A stretch of DNA of 64,000 bases from Poseidonibacter lekithochrous. Its GTDB lineage: Bacteria; Campylobacterota; Campylobacteria; Campylobacterales; Arcobacteraceae. The stretch lies in assembly GCF_018861145.1 (NCBI RefSeq), contig NZ_JAHKQT010000003.1, positions 62,001-126,000 of the forward strand, given 5' to 3'. Below the pieces are notes generated by a model that was not told the origin of the DNA, searched no databases, and saw only the letters and a list, made by a program, of their open reading frames with translations. Positions within the stretch are counted from its first letter, which is position 1; each line of letters begins with the position of its first letter. Positions 38,197 through 47,463 of the stretch are shown in pieces. The position numbers and the translations under genes are program-made.

Positions 38197-40542
38197 CTAG
38201 TCATTAATAGCTTTACTTATATATCTATTTAAATCCATTAACCCATAATTTAAACTATCTTTTCTTTTAAATTCACTATTAAACCAATCAAAACTTTTCC
38301 AAAAATTTGGATTAGCTCTATTTATTACAAATTTAAATATTTTCTTTTTATCATTTTCATTATTTTTATAATTTTTTAGAAGATTGAAAAACTCATTTAA
38401 TTCATTTTGTTTAACTTCAACATAAATATTTGGATAAGAACCTATAAATCCTTCTATGTAATTTATAGTATCTTTTGTACTATCTAGTCTTGATTCTTCT
38501 GAAAATAGCAAAGAAACATTTTCATGCCATCTATTTATAATAATAGAATAAACTAAGTCTTTTTTATTATTCATTTTTATTCTAATATGAGCAAGATTTG
38601 ATTTTGAATTGGTAAATGTTTGAATTAATTCAGAACTATTTGGAAGAGTTAAGGATTTTAGTGTTTGTTCAATTTCTTCTTTGCTCTCATAATTTTCTTT
38701 TATTTTTGAATTTATATATCCTTTTTCAATAAAATTAATTGAATCTTTTTTAATTTTTGTATGATTGAAAACTTTTTGAATAAATTCTTCTTTAAAATCA
38801 TTTGTTTTATATGAGATAGAACTTTGACTTCCTGATGGAACATAAACACTTAATTGTGAGGCTAACCAACCTTTATACCAAGAAGAGAAATATGCTTTTC
38901 TTGATTGTTTTGGTAGATATTCTAAGAAATTACTTTCACCTTCAATTCTTAGTCTATCCATATGTTTTCGAACTAATAATTGATGTGGTGTATTTCCAAA
39001 TATATCAAAGCCAGCAACAAGTGAATAATATATACGTTCAAGCAAAGGATAATCAATTACCCATAAAGTTTTAGGAATATTTCCTAAAGCACCTTTATGA
39101 ACAGATGCTGAATTAAAGTGTCTATATATAGTTAACATCGAATCATTTTGCGTTTTTTCACCGTTCCCTTTCCAAATAGAGTTGATATCTAAACCTTTTG
39201 GATAATATTGTTTATATATTTTAGATTTATTTTCTTGGTATTTTTTAGCAAGTTCATAATTATCTAAAATAGAAGTAGTTTTTAAAATACTTGGATTATC
39301 GCCATATTGATTAGGAATAAATAGATTTTCTATATTATCATGTAAGAAAAACTTATCATGTACAGATACATCATATTTAGGATCCATAAACATAACCCAA
39401 AAATGATCTTGAATTACATTAAGAGCTACTTGACCTTTACAAACTGGACCTCGTATAAATGTCATAATGATGTAATGAATATCATCAAGCATAAACTCAT
39501 ATCTACTCTTTGCTGGAATTTGCTCTAATACTCTTAAAGCATTTGCTGCAATATCTTTTTCATAAGTTGCTAAATAAGGTTTTACATCCCATTTTGGTTT
39601 TATAAATAGTTCATGATATCTTTGAAGTTTTGAATTATTTAATTTATAAACCATATGTGTTTTATGAACTATTGTAGATTCTATTTTTCTAAATCTATAG
39701 AAGAATTCTTCTTTTACTTCATCATATGGAAATTTTGTAGCAATAATCTCCACTTCATTACCATTTGGAGTTTTAGATCTAACTAGTTCATAAAAGTTTT
39801 CACTTTTATCATCAAAAGATATATGAGCTAAAAAAAGATGTTCATAAATATATCTAGCACTAACTTTGTATTTAATATCTTTATTGTTTAAAAACTTTTC
39901 GAATCTTTTTATTTGTACTTGTTCTTTCTTTGGAATAATATTTTTAGGAGTATCATCTTTTGCACCATTTTTTAACCAAGTCATTAATAAATTGTATTCT
40001 TTTTTCTCTAAAGCAGGAAAACCATAAGGCATTCCTTTATGGGGATTATCGTCAAAAAATTCACTTAATTCATCATTATTTTTCGAGCAAGATAATTCAT
40101 CTGTTTCGGGAGAATATTCACCTATATTTAAAGGGTTTTTATCTTTTTGAAAAAGATATTGCATCATAATAGATTCTTTTGAATTATCTAAAGAATTTAC
40201 AAGAGTATCGCTAACAGAAAAGAAACCTTTTTCTCTCCATTGTTTTTCATTTACTGCATCGGTAAATAATCTTGTAGGATTTGCTGCACTTAATCTATTT
40301 GCATACATATCTTCTTTTGATGCACCTCTTTGTAAGCCTTCAAAAGATGATAGTTTTAATTGACAAGGTGAGTTATAACAAGAATGACAAGATACACATC
40401 TATTATCTAAAATTGGTTTAATATCATTTGTAAAAGAAATATCTTCTTTTATTGTTTCAAATTTGACTGGTTCTAAGGGTTTTATAGAACATGCTGTAAA
40501 TAAAAGTGTAACAAGTGTTAGTACGAGTATTTGTATTTTCAT
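38197..40542 (-). CDS. cti: Fatty acid cis/trans isomerase (cytochrome c-type)
   Basis: Cti converts cis- to trans-unsaturated fatty acids in membrane phospholipids, a rapid response to solvents, heat or salt in Pseudomonas and Vibrio. The 781 residues are normal for the family. The N-terminus is a secretion signal that may end in a lipobox (LLFTACSIK, Cys18). A single heme-c motif CVSCH lies at 49-53, in the typical IKPILDNRCVSCHSCYNSPCQLKLSSFEG context. The remainder keeps family blocks such as NPTRLFTDA, GPVCKGQVALNVIQDHFWV and IWVIDYPLLERIYYSLVAGFDIFGN-like sequence. It would act in the periplasm. It stands alone, divergent from pyrB. Confidence 0.9.
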   Translation of the reverse strand: MKIQILVLTLVTLLFTACSIKPLEPVKFETIKEDISFTNDIKPILDNRCVSCHSCYNSPCQLKLSSFEGLQRGASKEDMYANRLSAANPTRLFTDAVNEKQWREKGFFSVSDTLVNSLDNSKESIMMQYLFQKDKNPLNIGEYSPETDELSCSKNNDELSEFFDDNPHKGMPYGFPALEKKEYNLLMTWLKNGAKDDTPKNIIPKKEQVQIKRFEKFLNNKDIKYKVSARYIYEHLFLAHISFDDKSENFYELVRSKTPNGNEVEIIATKFPYDEVKEEFFYRFRKIESTIVHKTHMVYKLNNSKLQRYHELFIKPKWDVKPYLATYEKDIAANALRVLEQIPAKSRYEFMLDDIHYIIMTFIRGPVCKGQVALNVIQDHFWVMFMDPKYDVSVHDKFFLHDNIENLFIPNQYGDNPSILKTTSILDNYELAKKYQENKSKIYKQYYPKGLDINSIWKGNGEKTQNDSMLTIYRHFNSASVHKGALGNIPKTLWVIDYPLLERIYYSLVAGFDIFGNTPHQLLVRKHMDRLRIEGESNFLEYLPKQSRKAYFSSWYKGWLASQLSVYVPSGSQSSISYKTNDFKEEFIQKVFNHTKIKKDSINFIEKGYINSKIKENYESKEEIEQTLKSLTLPNSSELIQTFTNSKSNLAHIRIKMNNKKDLVYSIIINRWHENVSLLFSEESRLDSTKDTINYIEGFIGSYPNIYVEVKQNELNEFFNLLKNYKNNENDKKKIFKFVINRANPNFWKSFDWFNSEFKRKDSLNYGLMDLNRYISKAIND

Positions 40543-40609
40543 TAAAATATTTCCTAAAAAAAAGTTTTCTATTATACATAAAACTTCTAATTTTTAAAGA
40601 GCTTTTTGC

Positions 40610-40615
40610 TAAAAT
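40610..40615 (+). promoter_or_regulatory. Candidate extended -10 element for pyrB
   Basis: TGCTAAAAT at 40607-40615 region (TG at about 40607-40608, TAAAAT at 40610-40615) follows a T-run. The pyrB ATG is at 40639, with AAAGGAAA upstream. Confidence 0.45.
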
Positions 40616-40638
40616 CAAAATTAAAATAAAGGAAATAA

Positions 40639-41517
40639 ATGCAGCACTTAATTAGAACTTCAGATTTTTCAAAAGAAGAGATTTTATCACTTTTTGATGA
40701 TGCAAGAGATTTTTTAACATCTAAGCCAAATGAGATTTTAAAAGGTAAAATTATAGTAACTTTGTTTTTTGAAAACTCAACAAGAACTAGAAGTTCATTT
40801 GAAATTGCAGCTAAAAGATTGGGTGCAGAAGTTGTATCTTTAGATGTAGGCTCATCATCAACATCAAAAGGTGAAACTATATACGATACCGTTGCAAATA
40901 TAAATGCAATGAAGCCAGATGCAATTATTATTAGACATTCAGAATGTGGCTTACCTGAAACTTTAGTGGGATATGTAGATTGTCCAATTTTAAATGCAGG
41001 AGATGGAAGACACTCCCATCCAACTCAAGCGCTTTTAGATTTATTTACAATTTATGAGCATTTTGATGGTAAAACTGATGGCAAAAAAATTGGAATTGTA
41101 GGTGATGTTAGAAACTCAAGAGTTGCAGGATCAAATAGAAGATTACTTCCTAGATTTGGAATTGAAGTAAATTTAATTGCTCCTGATTGCTTTAAATATG
41201 AAAGTGATGATTTTAAACAATTTAGTACAATTGCCGAAGTAATTGATGATTTAGATATTGTGATGAGTTTAAGAAGTCAACTTGAAAGACATAATTTAAC
41301 TTATTTTGAATCTTTAAATGAATATGCAAAAGACTTTTGTATTACATCAGAATTAATGGCTGATAAAGATATCTTACTTTTACATCCAGGTCCTGTTAAT
41401 AGAAATATTGATATTACAGATGAGATGTTAAAAGACCCAAGATGTAAAGTTTTAGAACAAGTTACAAATGGGGTTGCAATAAGAGCAGCTGTGTTAAAAA
41501 AACTTATATTAGCTTAG
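40639..41517 (+). CDS. pyrB: Aspartate carbamoyltransferase catalytic subunit
   Basis: Forms carbamoyl aspartate in pyrimidine synthesis. The 292 residues carry the carbamoyl-phosphate loop [12 protein letters not shown] (44-55), the [12 protein letters not shown] loop (74-85), [14 protein letters not shown] and [11 protein letters not shown] near the end. No regulatory pyrI is adjacent. It is followed one base after its stop by the TTG start of pabB, so the genes are probably coupled. Confidence 0.97.
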   Translation: MQHLIRTSDFSKEEILSLFDDARDFLTSKPNEILKGKIIVTLFFENSTRTRSSFEIAAKRLGAEVVSLDVGSSSTSKGETIYDTVANINAMKPDAIIIRHSECGLPETLVGYVDCPILNAGDGRHSHPTQALLDLFTIYEHFDGKTDGKKIGIVGDVRNSRVAGSNRRLLPRFGIEVNLIAPDCFKYESDDFKQFSTIAEVIDDLDIVMSLRSQLERHNLTYFESLNEYAKDFCITSELMADKDILLLHPGPVNRNIDITDEMLKDPRCKVLEQVTNGVAIRAAVLKKLILA

Positions 41518-41518
41518 T

Positions 41519-42481
41519 TTGAACAAAGAAGCAATACGAGATAAACTAAATAAATTAGGTTCGCAAAAAGAACCTTTTTTGTTTGTACTTTCATATGATT
41601 TAGAAGATTTTTATATTGAAAAATTATCACAACTTCCAGTAGATATAAAATATAAATTAAACTCAAAACATATTTCAAAAATAAAACATCAAACTAGACT
41701 TTTAAAAGAGCCAATTTCATTTGTAGAATATAAAAGAAAGTTTGATTTTCTTCAAGAGCAAATTAAAATGGGAAACTCTTATCTTTTAAATCTAACTGCA
41801 AAAACAAAAATTAAGACAGAATATTCTTTAGATGAGGTTTATGATAAAGTTCACTCAAAATTTAAATTAAGATTTAAAAAAGATGACTTTAATTTTGTAT
41901 GTTTTTCTCCTGAGCGTTTCATTGAAATAAAGAAAAATAAAATATACACACATCCTATGAAAGGAACTATTGATGCCTCAATTCCAAATGCACAAGCTAA
42001 AATCTTAGGTGATATAAAAGAGATGGCTGAGCATACGATGGTTGTAGATTTACTTAGAAATGATTTAGCAATAGTTGCTTCAAAAGTACGAGTTGATAAG
42101 TTTAGATATATTGATAAAATAAATGCAGGTGATAAAAAATTATTTCAAATTAGTTCAAAGATATCTGGAAATCTAGAAGATAATTGGCATGAAAATATTG
42201 GTACTATTCTTACCTCGTTACTTCCTGCAGGTTCGATTACAGGAACTCCAAAGAAAAGAACTATTGAATTACTAAAAAACATAGAAGATTATGATAGAGG
42301 ATTTTATACAGGAGTGTTTGGAGTATATGATGGCAAATCATTAGATTCATCTGTTATGATTAGATTTATTGAAGAACAAGATAATGAGTTATTTTATAAA
42401 AGTGGTGGCGGAATTACTAGTGATTCAAAAGTAGAATTAGAATATGAAGAATTAAAAGATAAAATATATTTACCTTTTTAG
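41519..42481 (+). CDS. pabB: Aminodeoxychorismate synthase component I
   Basis: Converts chorismate and ammonia to 4-amino-4-deoxychorismate for folate. The 320 residues consist of little more than the chorismate-binding domain: THPMKGTIDAS, EHTMVVDLLRNDL, LPAGSITGTPKKRTIELLKN and FYTGVFGVYDG. It is shorter than E. coli PabB (453), lacking most of the N-terminal domain. The start is TTG, two bases after the pyrB stop. No pabA gene is in the window. The next gene is a pabC-like lyase. Confidence 0.9.
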   Translation: MNKEAIRDKLNKLGSQKEPFLFVLSYDLEDFYIEKLSQLPVDIKYKLNSKHISKIKHQTRLLKEPISFVEYKRKFDFLQEQIKMGNSYLLNLTAKTKIKTEYSLDEVYDKVHSKFKLRFKKDDFNFVCFSPERFIEIKKNKIYTHPMKGTIDASIPNAQAKILGDIKEMAEHTMVVDLLRNDLAIVASKVRVDKFRYIDKINAGDKKLFQISSKISGNLEDNWHENIGTILTSLLPAGSITGTPKKRTIELLKNIEDYDRGFYTGVFGVYDGKSLDSSVMIRFIEEQDNELFYKSGGGITSDSKVELEYEELKDKIYLPF

Positions 42482-42509
42482 AAAATAAAATTAAACAATA
42501 AAGAGAGTT

Positions 42510-43082
42510 ATGGAAAAAGAAAACTATTTTGAGACAATAAAATGTGATGATTGTGAAGTTCTAAACTTATCATATCATTGTAATAGAATCGCAAATACAA
42601 TAGCTTTAAATATTAATTTACAAGATTATATATATCCACCTTCAAATAAACTTTTAAAATGCAAAGTGATTTATAATGATGAAGGTGTTTTAAATGTAGT
42701 ATATAGTGAATATAAAAAAAGAGAAATAAAATCTTTTAAAATAATTTTTGATGATAATATTGAATATTCTAAAAAATCTACAAATAGAGATAGATTAGAT
42801 TTACTTTATAAAAAAAGAGATAATTGTGATGAAATTATTATTATAAAAAATGGTATTGTTCATGATACAAGTATTGCAAATATTGCAATTTTATATAAAG
42901 GTACATGGATAACTTCTTCATCTTATTTATTAAAAGGTACTACAAGAACTAGATATATAAATGAGAATTTATTAATAGAAAAAGATATCACTTTAGATAT
43001 GTTAAAAGATGCGCAAAAAATTGCACTTATGAATGCAATGATTGATTTTGATGAATTAAGTGATTACTCTTTATCTTTATAA
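42510..43082 (+). CDS. Aminotransferase class IV protein, PabC-like
   Basis: A 190-residue PLP fold-type IV protein, probably aminodeoxychorismate lyase by position after pabB. It is short (E. coli PabC has 269 residues). The start YFETIKCDDCEVLNLSYHCNRI matches the class IV N-terminus, with the conserved arginine of HxxR. The PLP lysine is probably in DLLYKKRDNCDEIIIIKNG (about 92-110), and TSIANIAIL and LLKGTTRTRYI match the E-x-S/T-N and G-x-x-R motifs. Its 3' end overlaps the opposing LapG-like gene by 19 bases. Confidence 0.78.
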   Translation: MEKENYFETIKCDDCEVLNLSYHCNRIANTIALNINLQDYIYPPSNKLLKCKVIYNDEGVLNVVYSEYKKREIKSFKIIFDDNIEYSKKSTNRDRLDLLYKKRDNCDEIIIIKNGIVHDTSIANIAILYKGTWITSSSYLLKGTTRTRYINENLLIEKDITLDMLKDAQKIALMNAMIDFDELSDYSLSL

Positions 43083-43711
43083 ATTCTTTTTAAAAGTTTA
43101 TTCCATTTATCTTCTTTTCCCCAGTTAACATTAACTTTTTTTGTAAATCTTTCATTTGTAAATTTATATGAATCAATTTCATTAAAAGCAAACTTTGGAA
43201 TAAGTTTCTTTCTTTTTGTTAATGGAATTACTCTAAAACTTAAGTTATCTAACACAAGTGGAGTTGCATCTTTATTCTCAAGATATAATAAAACCATATG
43301 TCCAGTATTCGTACCTTTTACTTTTACAACCCCAAAATATAACTTCTCTTTTGGAATATCTAATTCTAAAAGAGTAAAATATTTCGAAATAGCATAATCT
43401 TCACAATCTCCATGTCCTTCTAATAAAAACTCTTTTGGCGTTGCCCAATGGTCAATTGATGATTTTGAATCTATATCTAGTTTTGAGAATATCTTATTCA
43501 TGAAAGAGTTTACATGGGAAAGTTTCCTTATTAGTTCATAGTTTTTAACTTTCTCTTTTAATGTTTGATATTTCTCTAATCTATTTTCTATAAATTTCTT
43601 TTTCTTTGAGTTATTAATATATTCCCAATCTTTTTTAGTTAGTTTAAATTCATAGGCAAAACTATTTGTAATGGTAAATGTAATAAAAATAAGCATAATT
43701 ATTTGTTTCAT
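43064..43711 (-). CDS. Transglutaminase-like cysteine protease, LapG-type (BTLCP)
   Basis: A 215-residue periplasmic protein with a signal peptide (about 1-19, ending SFAYEF). The catalytic triad is seen as Cys in EGHGDCEDYAISKYFTL (about Cys103), His in TNTGHMVLLYL (about 138) and Asp in PLVLDNLSFRV (about 155). LapG releases large adhesins such as LapA from the cell surface when c-di-GMP falls. The partner receptor LapD and an adhesin are not in the window. A gene at the opposite strand overlaps its 3' end. Confidence 0.85.
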   Translation of the reverse strand: MKQIIMLIFITFTITNSFAYEFKLTKKDWEYINNSKKKKFIENRLEKYQTLKEKVKNYELIRKLSHVNSFMNKIFSKLDIDSKSSIDHWATPKEFLLEGHGDCEDYAISKYFTLLELDIPKEKLYFGVVKVKGTNTGHMVLLYLENKDATPLVLDNLSFRVIPLTKRKKLIPKFAFNEIDSYKFTNERFTKKVNVNWGKEDKWNKLLKRIYKDKE

Positions 43712-43753
43712 AAGTTATAATACCACTAAAATTCAAAAATGGAAATTAAATAA

Positions 43754-44188
43754 ATGATTACAGATATTATAGAAAATAATGAATATAAAGATTTGGTATG
43801 CAAACAAGTAAAAGAAACAATTGAATTCTTATTAGATAATAACCAAGAATTCTCAATTACAGCAAATATTGAAGGTATGACATTTAATCCAGAACTTCCT
43901 AAAGCTATAAAAGATCAGCTTGTTAAGTTTTCTCTATTTATTTTGAGTAACTATACTTATACAACAGTTACTATAGATGATGATTTTCTTACATTTGAAG
44001 CAGGATATGGAAGTGAAAACTTTGGTTCAGTTGCAAAAGTTCCTTTACATTGTGTTTTTCAAATAGTTGTAGATGAATCAATTTTATATATAAACTCAGT
44101 TGCAACTGTTGACAAATTTAATCAAAATAAAGAGCAAAACTCAATGAATGTATTTAAAAATAATCCTAATAATAAAAAATTTAAATAG
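43754..44188 (+). CDS. Unknown protein with weak SspB-like pattern
   Basis: A 144-residue soluble protein that I cannot name with confidence. Residues 20-100 are beta-rich (EFSITANIEGMTF, TTVTIDDDFLTFEAGYG). The segment SVAKVPLHCVFQIVVDESILYIN (about 97-119) resembles the VPL.AV.AIY stretch of SspB, the adaptor that delivers ssrA-tagged proteins to ClpXP. A disordered Asn/Lys-rich tail follows, and SspB also has a flexible tail. Similarity is weak, so this is an inference. It precedes azlC by 12 bases. Confidence 0.5.
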   Translation: MITDIIENNEYKDLVCKQVKETIEFLLDNNQEFSITANIEGMTFNPELPKAIKDQLVKFSLFILSNYTYTTVTIDDDFLTFEAGYGSENFGSVAKVPLHCVFQIVVDESILYINSVATVDKFNQNKEQNSMNVFKNNPNNKKFK

Positions 44189-44200
44189 TAAATAATTAGA

Positions 44201-44887
44201 TTGAAATATAAAAATGAAATAAAAAAAGCATTTGAAGTATCTATCCCTGTTATGATGGGATATGGAGTTTTAGGATTTGCCTTTGGATTGTTATTAGTAT
44301 CTTTTGAATACTCATGGTATTTAGCACCGATTATGTCCTTATTTATATATGCAGGAGCTTTACAATTTGTTGCAATTAACTTTTTTAATGCGAAAGCAGG
44401 ATTTGTAGATATTGCAATAGCAACTTGGTTTATAAATATAAGACAATCTTTTTATGGCTTATCTTTATTAAAAAGATTTAAAAAGACAGGGAAGTTAAAA
44501 CCTTATTTAATCTTTGGTTTAACAGATGAAACATATGCATTACTTACAACTATAAAAGATGATGATCAATTAAAAAAAAGATGGTATTATTTTTTCTTAA
44601 CAGCTTTTAATCAATTTTATTGGTTTGCAGGTTCAACTCTAGGAGCAATAGTAGGCTCAAATATAAAATTTAATACAGCAGGATTGGAATTCTCTTTAAC
44701 TGCATTATTTGTAGTTTTATGTATTGAGCAATATAAAAATTTACAGAATATAGTTCCTTTTATAATAGGAGCAAGTGCTTCTTTAATAGCATTATTTATG
44801 GTTCCCAGTGACAAAATGCTAATTGTTTCAATTATTTTTGCACTTCTTTTAATATTTTTATTTAGAAAAAGAGTTGAGAATGAGTAA
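44201..44887 (+). CDS. azlC: AzlC-family branched-chain amino acid exporter, large subunit
   Basis: A 228-residue inner-membrane protein with about six hydrophobic segments. Family sequences include GYGVLGFAFGLLL, IMSLFIYAGALQFVAINFF, WFINIRQSFYGLSLLKRF and LTDETYALL. With AzlD it forms a BrnFE-type exporter of branched-chain amino acids. The start is TTG at 44201 after TAAATAATTAGA, without a strong ribosome site. Its end overlaps azlD by 8 bases. Confidence 0.92.
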   Translation: MKYKNEIKKAFEVSIPVMMGYGVLGFAFGLLLVSFEYSWYLAPIMSLFIYAGALQFVAINFFNAKAGFVDIAIATWFINIRQSFYGLSLLKRFKKTGKLKPYLIFGLTDETYALLTTIKDDDQLKKRWYYFFLTAFNQFYWFAGSTLGAIVGSNIKFNTAGLEFSLTALFVVLCIEQYKNLQNIVPFIIGASASLIALFMVPSDKMLIVSIIFALLLIFLFRKRVENE

Positions 44888-45200
44888 TTATGAGATTTAT
44901 ATGGCCATTATTATTATGACTGTAGTTAATTATTTTACAAGAATTTTACCATTTTTATTTTTTAAAAAAAATGATTTACCACAATACATAGTCTTTATAG
45001 AAAGATTTTTTCCAGCTGTTATTATGACTATTTTAATAATGTATTCTGTGAAAGATATTAATTTTACTATTGCACCTTATGGTTTAAAAGAAGTTGGAGC
45101 TATACTATTTACTGCAATTTTACATTTAACTTTGAAGAACTATTTGATTTCTATTTTTATAGGAACAATATTTTATATGGGATTGATTCAATACTTATAG
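44880..45200 (+). CDS. azlD: AzlD-family branched-chain amino acid exporter, small subunit
   Basis: A 106-residue membrane protein with three to four hydrophobic segments and the conserved NYFTRILPFLFFKK near residue 17. It pairs with AzlC. I use the ATG at 44880, which overlaps the azlC stop (atGAGTAA) and gives MSNYEIY; a TTG at 44874 would add two residues. A bidirectional terminator follows. Confidence 0.9.
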   Translation: MSNYEIYMAIIIMTVVNYFTRILPFLFFKKNDLPQYIVFIERFFPAVIMTILIMYSVKDINFTIAPYGLKEVGAILFTAILHLTLKNYLISIFIGTIFYMGLIQYL

Positions 45201-45219
45201 AAGTCAATTAAAAGAAATA

Positions 45220-45256
45220 AAAAAGGGGAAGAATATTTATTCTTCCCCTTTTTTAT
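45220..45256. terminator. Bidirectional terminator between azlD and fabH
   Basis: A long stem, AAAAAGGGGAAGAATA with TATTCTTCCCCTTTTTT, has a two-base loop, an A-run and a T-run. It serves azlCD rightward and the fabH operon leftward. Confidence 0.92.
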
Positions 45257-45269
45257 ATTAATAAATAAT

Positions 45270-46268
45270 TTATTTTTTAGGTGCAAATCTGAATAGTGCT
45301 GATCCCCAAGTAAGTCCACCACCAAAGGCATCAAATAAAACAGTATCACCTGCTTTAATTCTTCCTTGCTCATATGCATAGTTCATAGCCATAGGAATTG
45401 AAGCAGCTGAAGTATTACCATATTTATCTACAGTAACCACAGTTTGCTCTTCAGTCATTTCTAAAGCTTTTCCAACAGCAGTGATAATTCTTCTGTTTGC
45501 CTGATGAGGAATAAAGTGATTTATATCTTTACTTGTAAGATTATGCTTTTTCATCATAGTTTCTACATCTGAAGTTAAAGTTCTAACTGCTAATTTGAAA
45601 GTTTCATTTCCTTTCATTTTAATACAAGCCATTTTACTATCTAAAACTTCTTGACTACAAGGATGTTTAGATCCTCCACCTGGAGTTTTAATTAAATCTT
45701 CATAGTTTCCATCTGATGAACAATTTACATCAATAATTGCTTCATCTTTATTATTTGTTACAGAAATAATAGCTGCTCCTGCACCATCTCCAAAGATGAA
45801 ACAAGTTCCTCTATCTGTATAATCTAAAATTGAACTATATGTTTCAGCTCCAATAATTAAAACATTTTTTTTCATACCAGATTCAATAAAAGCTTTAGCA
45901 ACAGCTGTCGCATAAACAAATCCAGTACAAGCAGCACTAATATCATAAGCCATAACAGGAGGAAGACCAAGTTTAGATGCAATTAAACATGCAGTTGAAG
46001 GCATACATAAATAATCAGGAGTTACAGTAGCACAAATTACTAAATCAATATCTTCTTTATTAATTCCCGCTCTCTCAATAGCAACTTGTGCTGCTTTTGC
46101 TCCTAAATCAGATGAAGCTTCATTTTCTTCAGAGATTCTTCTTTCTTTAATACCAGTTCTTTTAGTAATCCATTCATCACTAGTATCAATTATTTTCTCA
46201 AAATCTGCGTTTGTCATAATCTTTGGAGGAATATATGCTCCAATAGATTTAAAAGCTGCATATGTCAT
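45270..46268 (-). CDS. fabH: Beta-ketoacyl-ACP synthase III
   Basis: Starts fatty acid synthesis by condensing acetyl-CoA with malonyl-ACP. The 332 residues have the catalytic Cys114 in ISAACTGFVYA, His in HFIPHQANRRI (about 253) and Asn in KYGNTSAASIP (about 283). DEWITKRTGIKERR at 31-44 is also typical. It is the last gene of the leftward string ndk-yceD-rpmF-plsX-fabH, 38 bases after plsX. Confidence 0.97.
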   Translation of the reverse strand: MTYAAFKSIGAYIPPKIMTNADFEKIIDTSDEWITKRTGIKERRISEENEASSDLGAKAAQVAIERAGINKEDIDLVICATVTPDYLCMPSTACLIASKLGLPPVMAYDISAACTGFVYATAVAKAFIESGMKKNVLIIGAETYSSILDYTDRGTCFIFGDGAGAAIISVTNNKDEAIIDVNCSSDGNYEDLIKTPGGGSKHPCSQEVLDSKMACIKMKGNETFKLAVRTLTSDVETMMKKHNLTSKDINHFIPHQANRRIITAVGKALEMTEEQTVVTVDKYGNTSAASIPMAMNYAYEQGRIKAGDTVLFDAFGGGLTWGSALFRFAPKK

Positions 46269-46306
46269 TTACATATCCTTATATAAAAAAGTATAATAAA
46301 TAATAA

Positions 46307-47299
46307 TTATTTACTATATCGTGCTAATCTTTCCTCAATATCTTCATTAAGGTTAGAACTAGCTGCACTAATTGCTTGTAGAATTGCATTGTGTATTGCT
46401 TTAGGATTAGATTTTCCATGTGCAATAATAACAGGCGCTTTTACTCCAAGTAATGGAGCCCCACCATATTCTGCATAATCAACTCTAACTTTCAAGTTTT
46501 TAAATACTTTTCGCATTAGCACTGCACCAGCAATTGAAATTAATGATCTCTTAAGACTTTTCTTTATGATTTTACCGATAGTATCTGCAACACCTTCGGC
46601 AGTTTTTAATAGGATATTTCCTACAAAACCATCACAAACAACAACATCAACTGTTCCTTTGAAGATATCACTACCTTCTACATTACCTGCAAAATTGGGA
46701 ACTTTTGATATTAAACCGTAAGCTTCTTTCGTAACTTCATTACCCTTGCTTTCTTCTTCACCATTTGATAATAATCCAATAATTGGATCTTCAAGTTGTA
46801 ATACATCTTCTGCATAAACTTGACCCATAACAGCAAATTCGAATAAATTTTTAGCATCACTATCTACATTTGCTCCAACATCTAATACTAATGTATTTTG
46901 ATTCTCGCTTGTAGGCATAAGTGTAGCTATAGCAGGTCTTGATACACCTTTGATTCTTCCAATTCTTAAAGTTGCTAATGACATTGAAGCACCAGAATGA
47001 CCAGCAGAAACAACAGCTCCAGCTTTTCCATCTCGAACTAATTCTATAGCTTTATAAATTGTAGATTCTTTTCTTTTAAGTGCGTCTGTAGCAGAATCGC
47101 TCATACTAATTACATCATCTGTATCTAGTATTTCAATTCTTGATAAAAAGTTTTGTGGTATTAAAGATAATAATTCATCTTTTTTACCTACTGCTATTGC
47201 AGTAAAGTTATTATTGCTCTTTAAAGCACTAATAAGCCCGTCAATGATAGGTTCAGGACCGAAGTCCCCACCCATTGCATCTATTGCTATTGTATGCAT
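46307..47299 (-). CDS. plsX: Phosphate acyltransferase PlsX
   Basis: Makes acyl-phosphate from acyl-ACP for phospholipid synthesis with PlsY. The 330 residues start [18 protein letters not shown] and contain [52 protein letters not shown] and [15 protein letters not shown]. The start codon overlaps the rpmF stop (TAATG), so it is translationally coupled to L32. This keeps the well-known rpmF-plsX-fabH link between ribosome and lipid synthesis. Confidence 0.97.
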   Translation of the reverse strand: MHTIAIDAMGGDFGPEPIIDGLISALKSNNNFTAIAVGKKDELLSLIPQNFLSRIEILDTDDVISMSDSATDALKRKESTIYKAIELVRDGKAGAVVSAGHSGASMSLATLRIGRIKGVSRPAIATLMPTSENQNTLVLDVGANVDSDAKNLFEFAVMGQVYAEDVLQLEDPIIGLLSNGEEESKGNEVTKEAYGLISKVPNFAGNVEGSDIFKGTVDVVVCDGFVGNILLKTAEGVADTIGKIIKKSLKRSLISIAGAVLMRKVFKNLKVRVDYAEYGGAPLLGVKAPVIIAHGKSNPKAIHNAILQAISAASSNLNEDIEERLARYSK

Positions 47300-47451
47300 T
47301 AGCTTTTATATTCACCAGTATTTGGGTTAACTGTATGAGGCATTTTCCACGTTCCATCAGTATCTTTAACTGGTCTTTTTAACGTAATCTTGTAGTGTGT
47401 TCTTCTTTTAGCTGCTCTACTATGAGAGACTCTTCTCTTTGGTACTGCCAT
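47299..47451 (-). CDS. rpmF: 50S ribosomal protein L32
   Basis: A 50-residue ribosomal protein read directly from the minus strand. It begins [18 protein letters not shown], contains LKRPVKD and ends NPNTGEYKS. The version here has no zinc cysteines. An AAGGAG ribosome site (minus strand, about 47463-47458) precedes the ATG. Its TAA overlaps the plsX ATG by one base, and it starts 12 bases after the yceD-like gene. Confidence 0.96.
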   Translation of the reverse strand: MAVPKRRVSHSRAAKRRTHYKITLKRPVKDTDGTWKMPHTVNPNTGEYKS

Positions 47452-47463
47452 TTTATTTTCTCC

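Noticed and set aside
38835-39074. 79-codon ORF on the plus strand inside cti
   Set aside because: Antisense shadow in an AT-rich gene, with no ribosome site or recognisable sequence.
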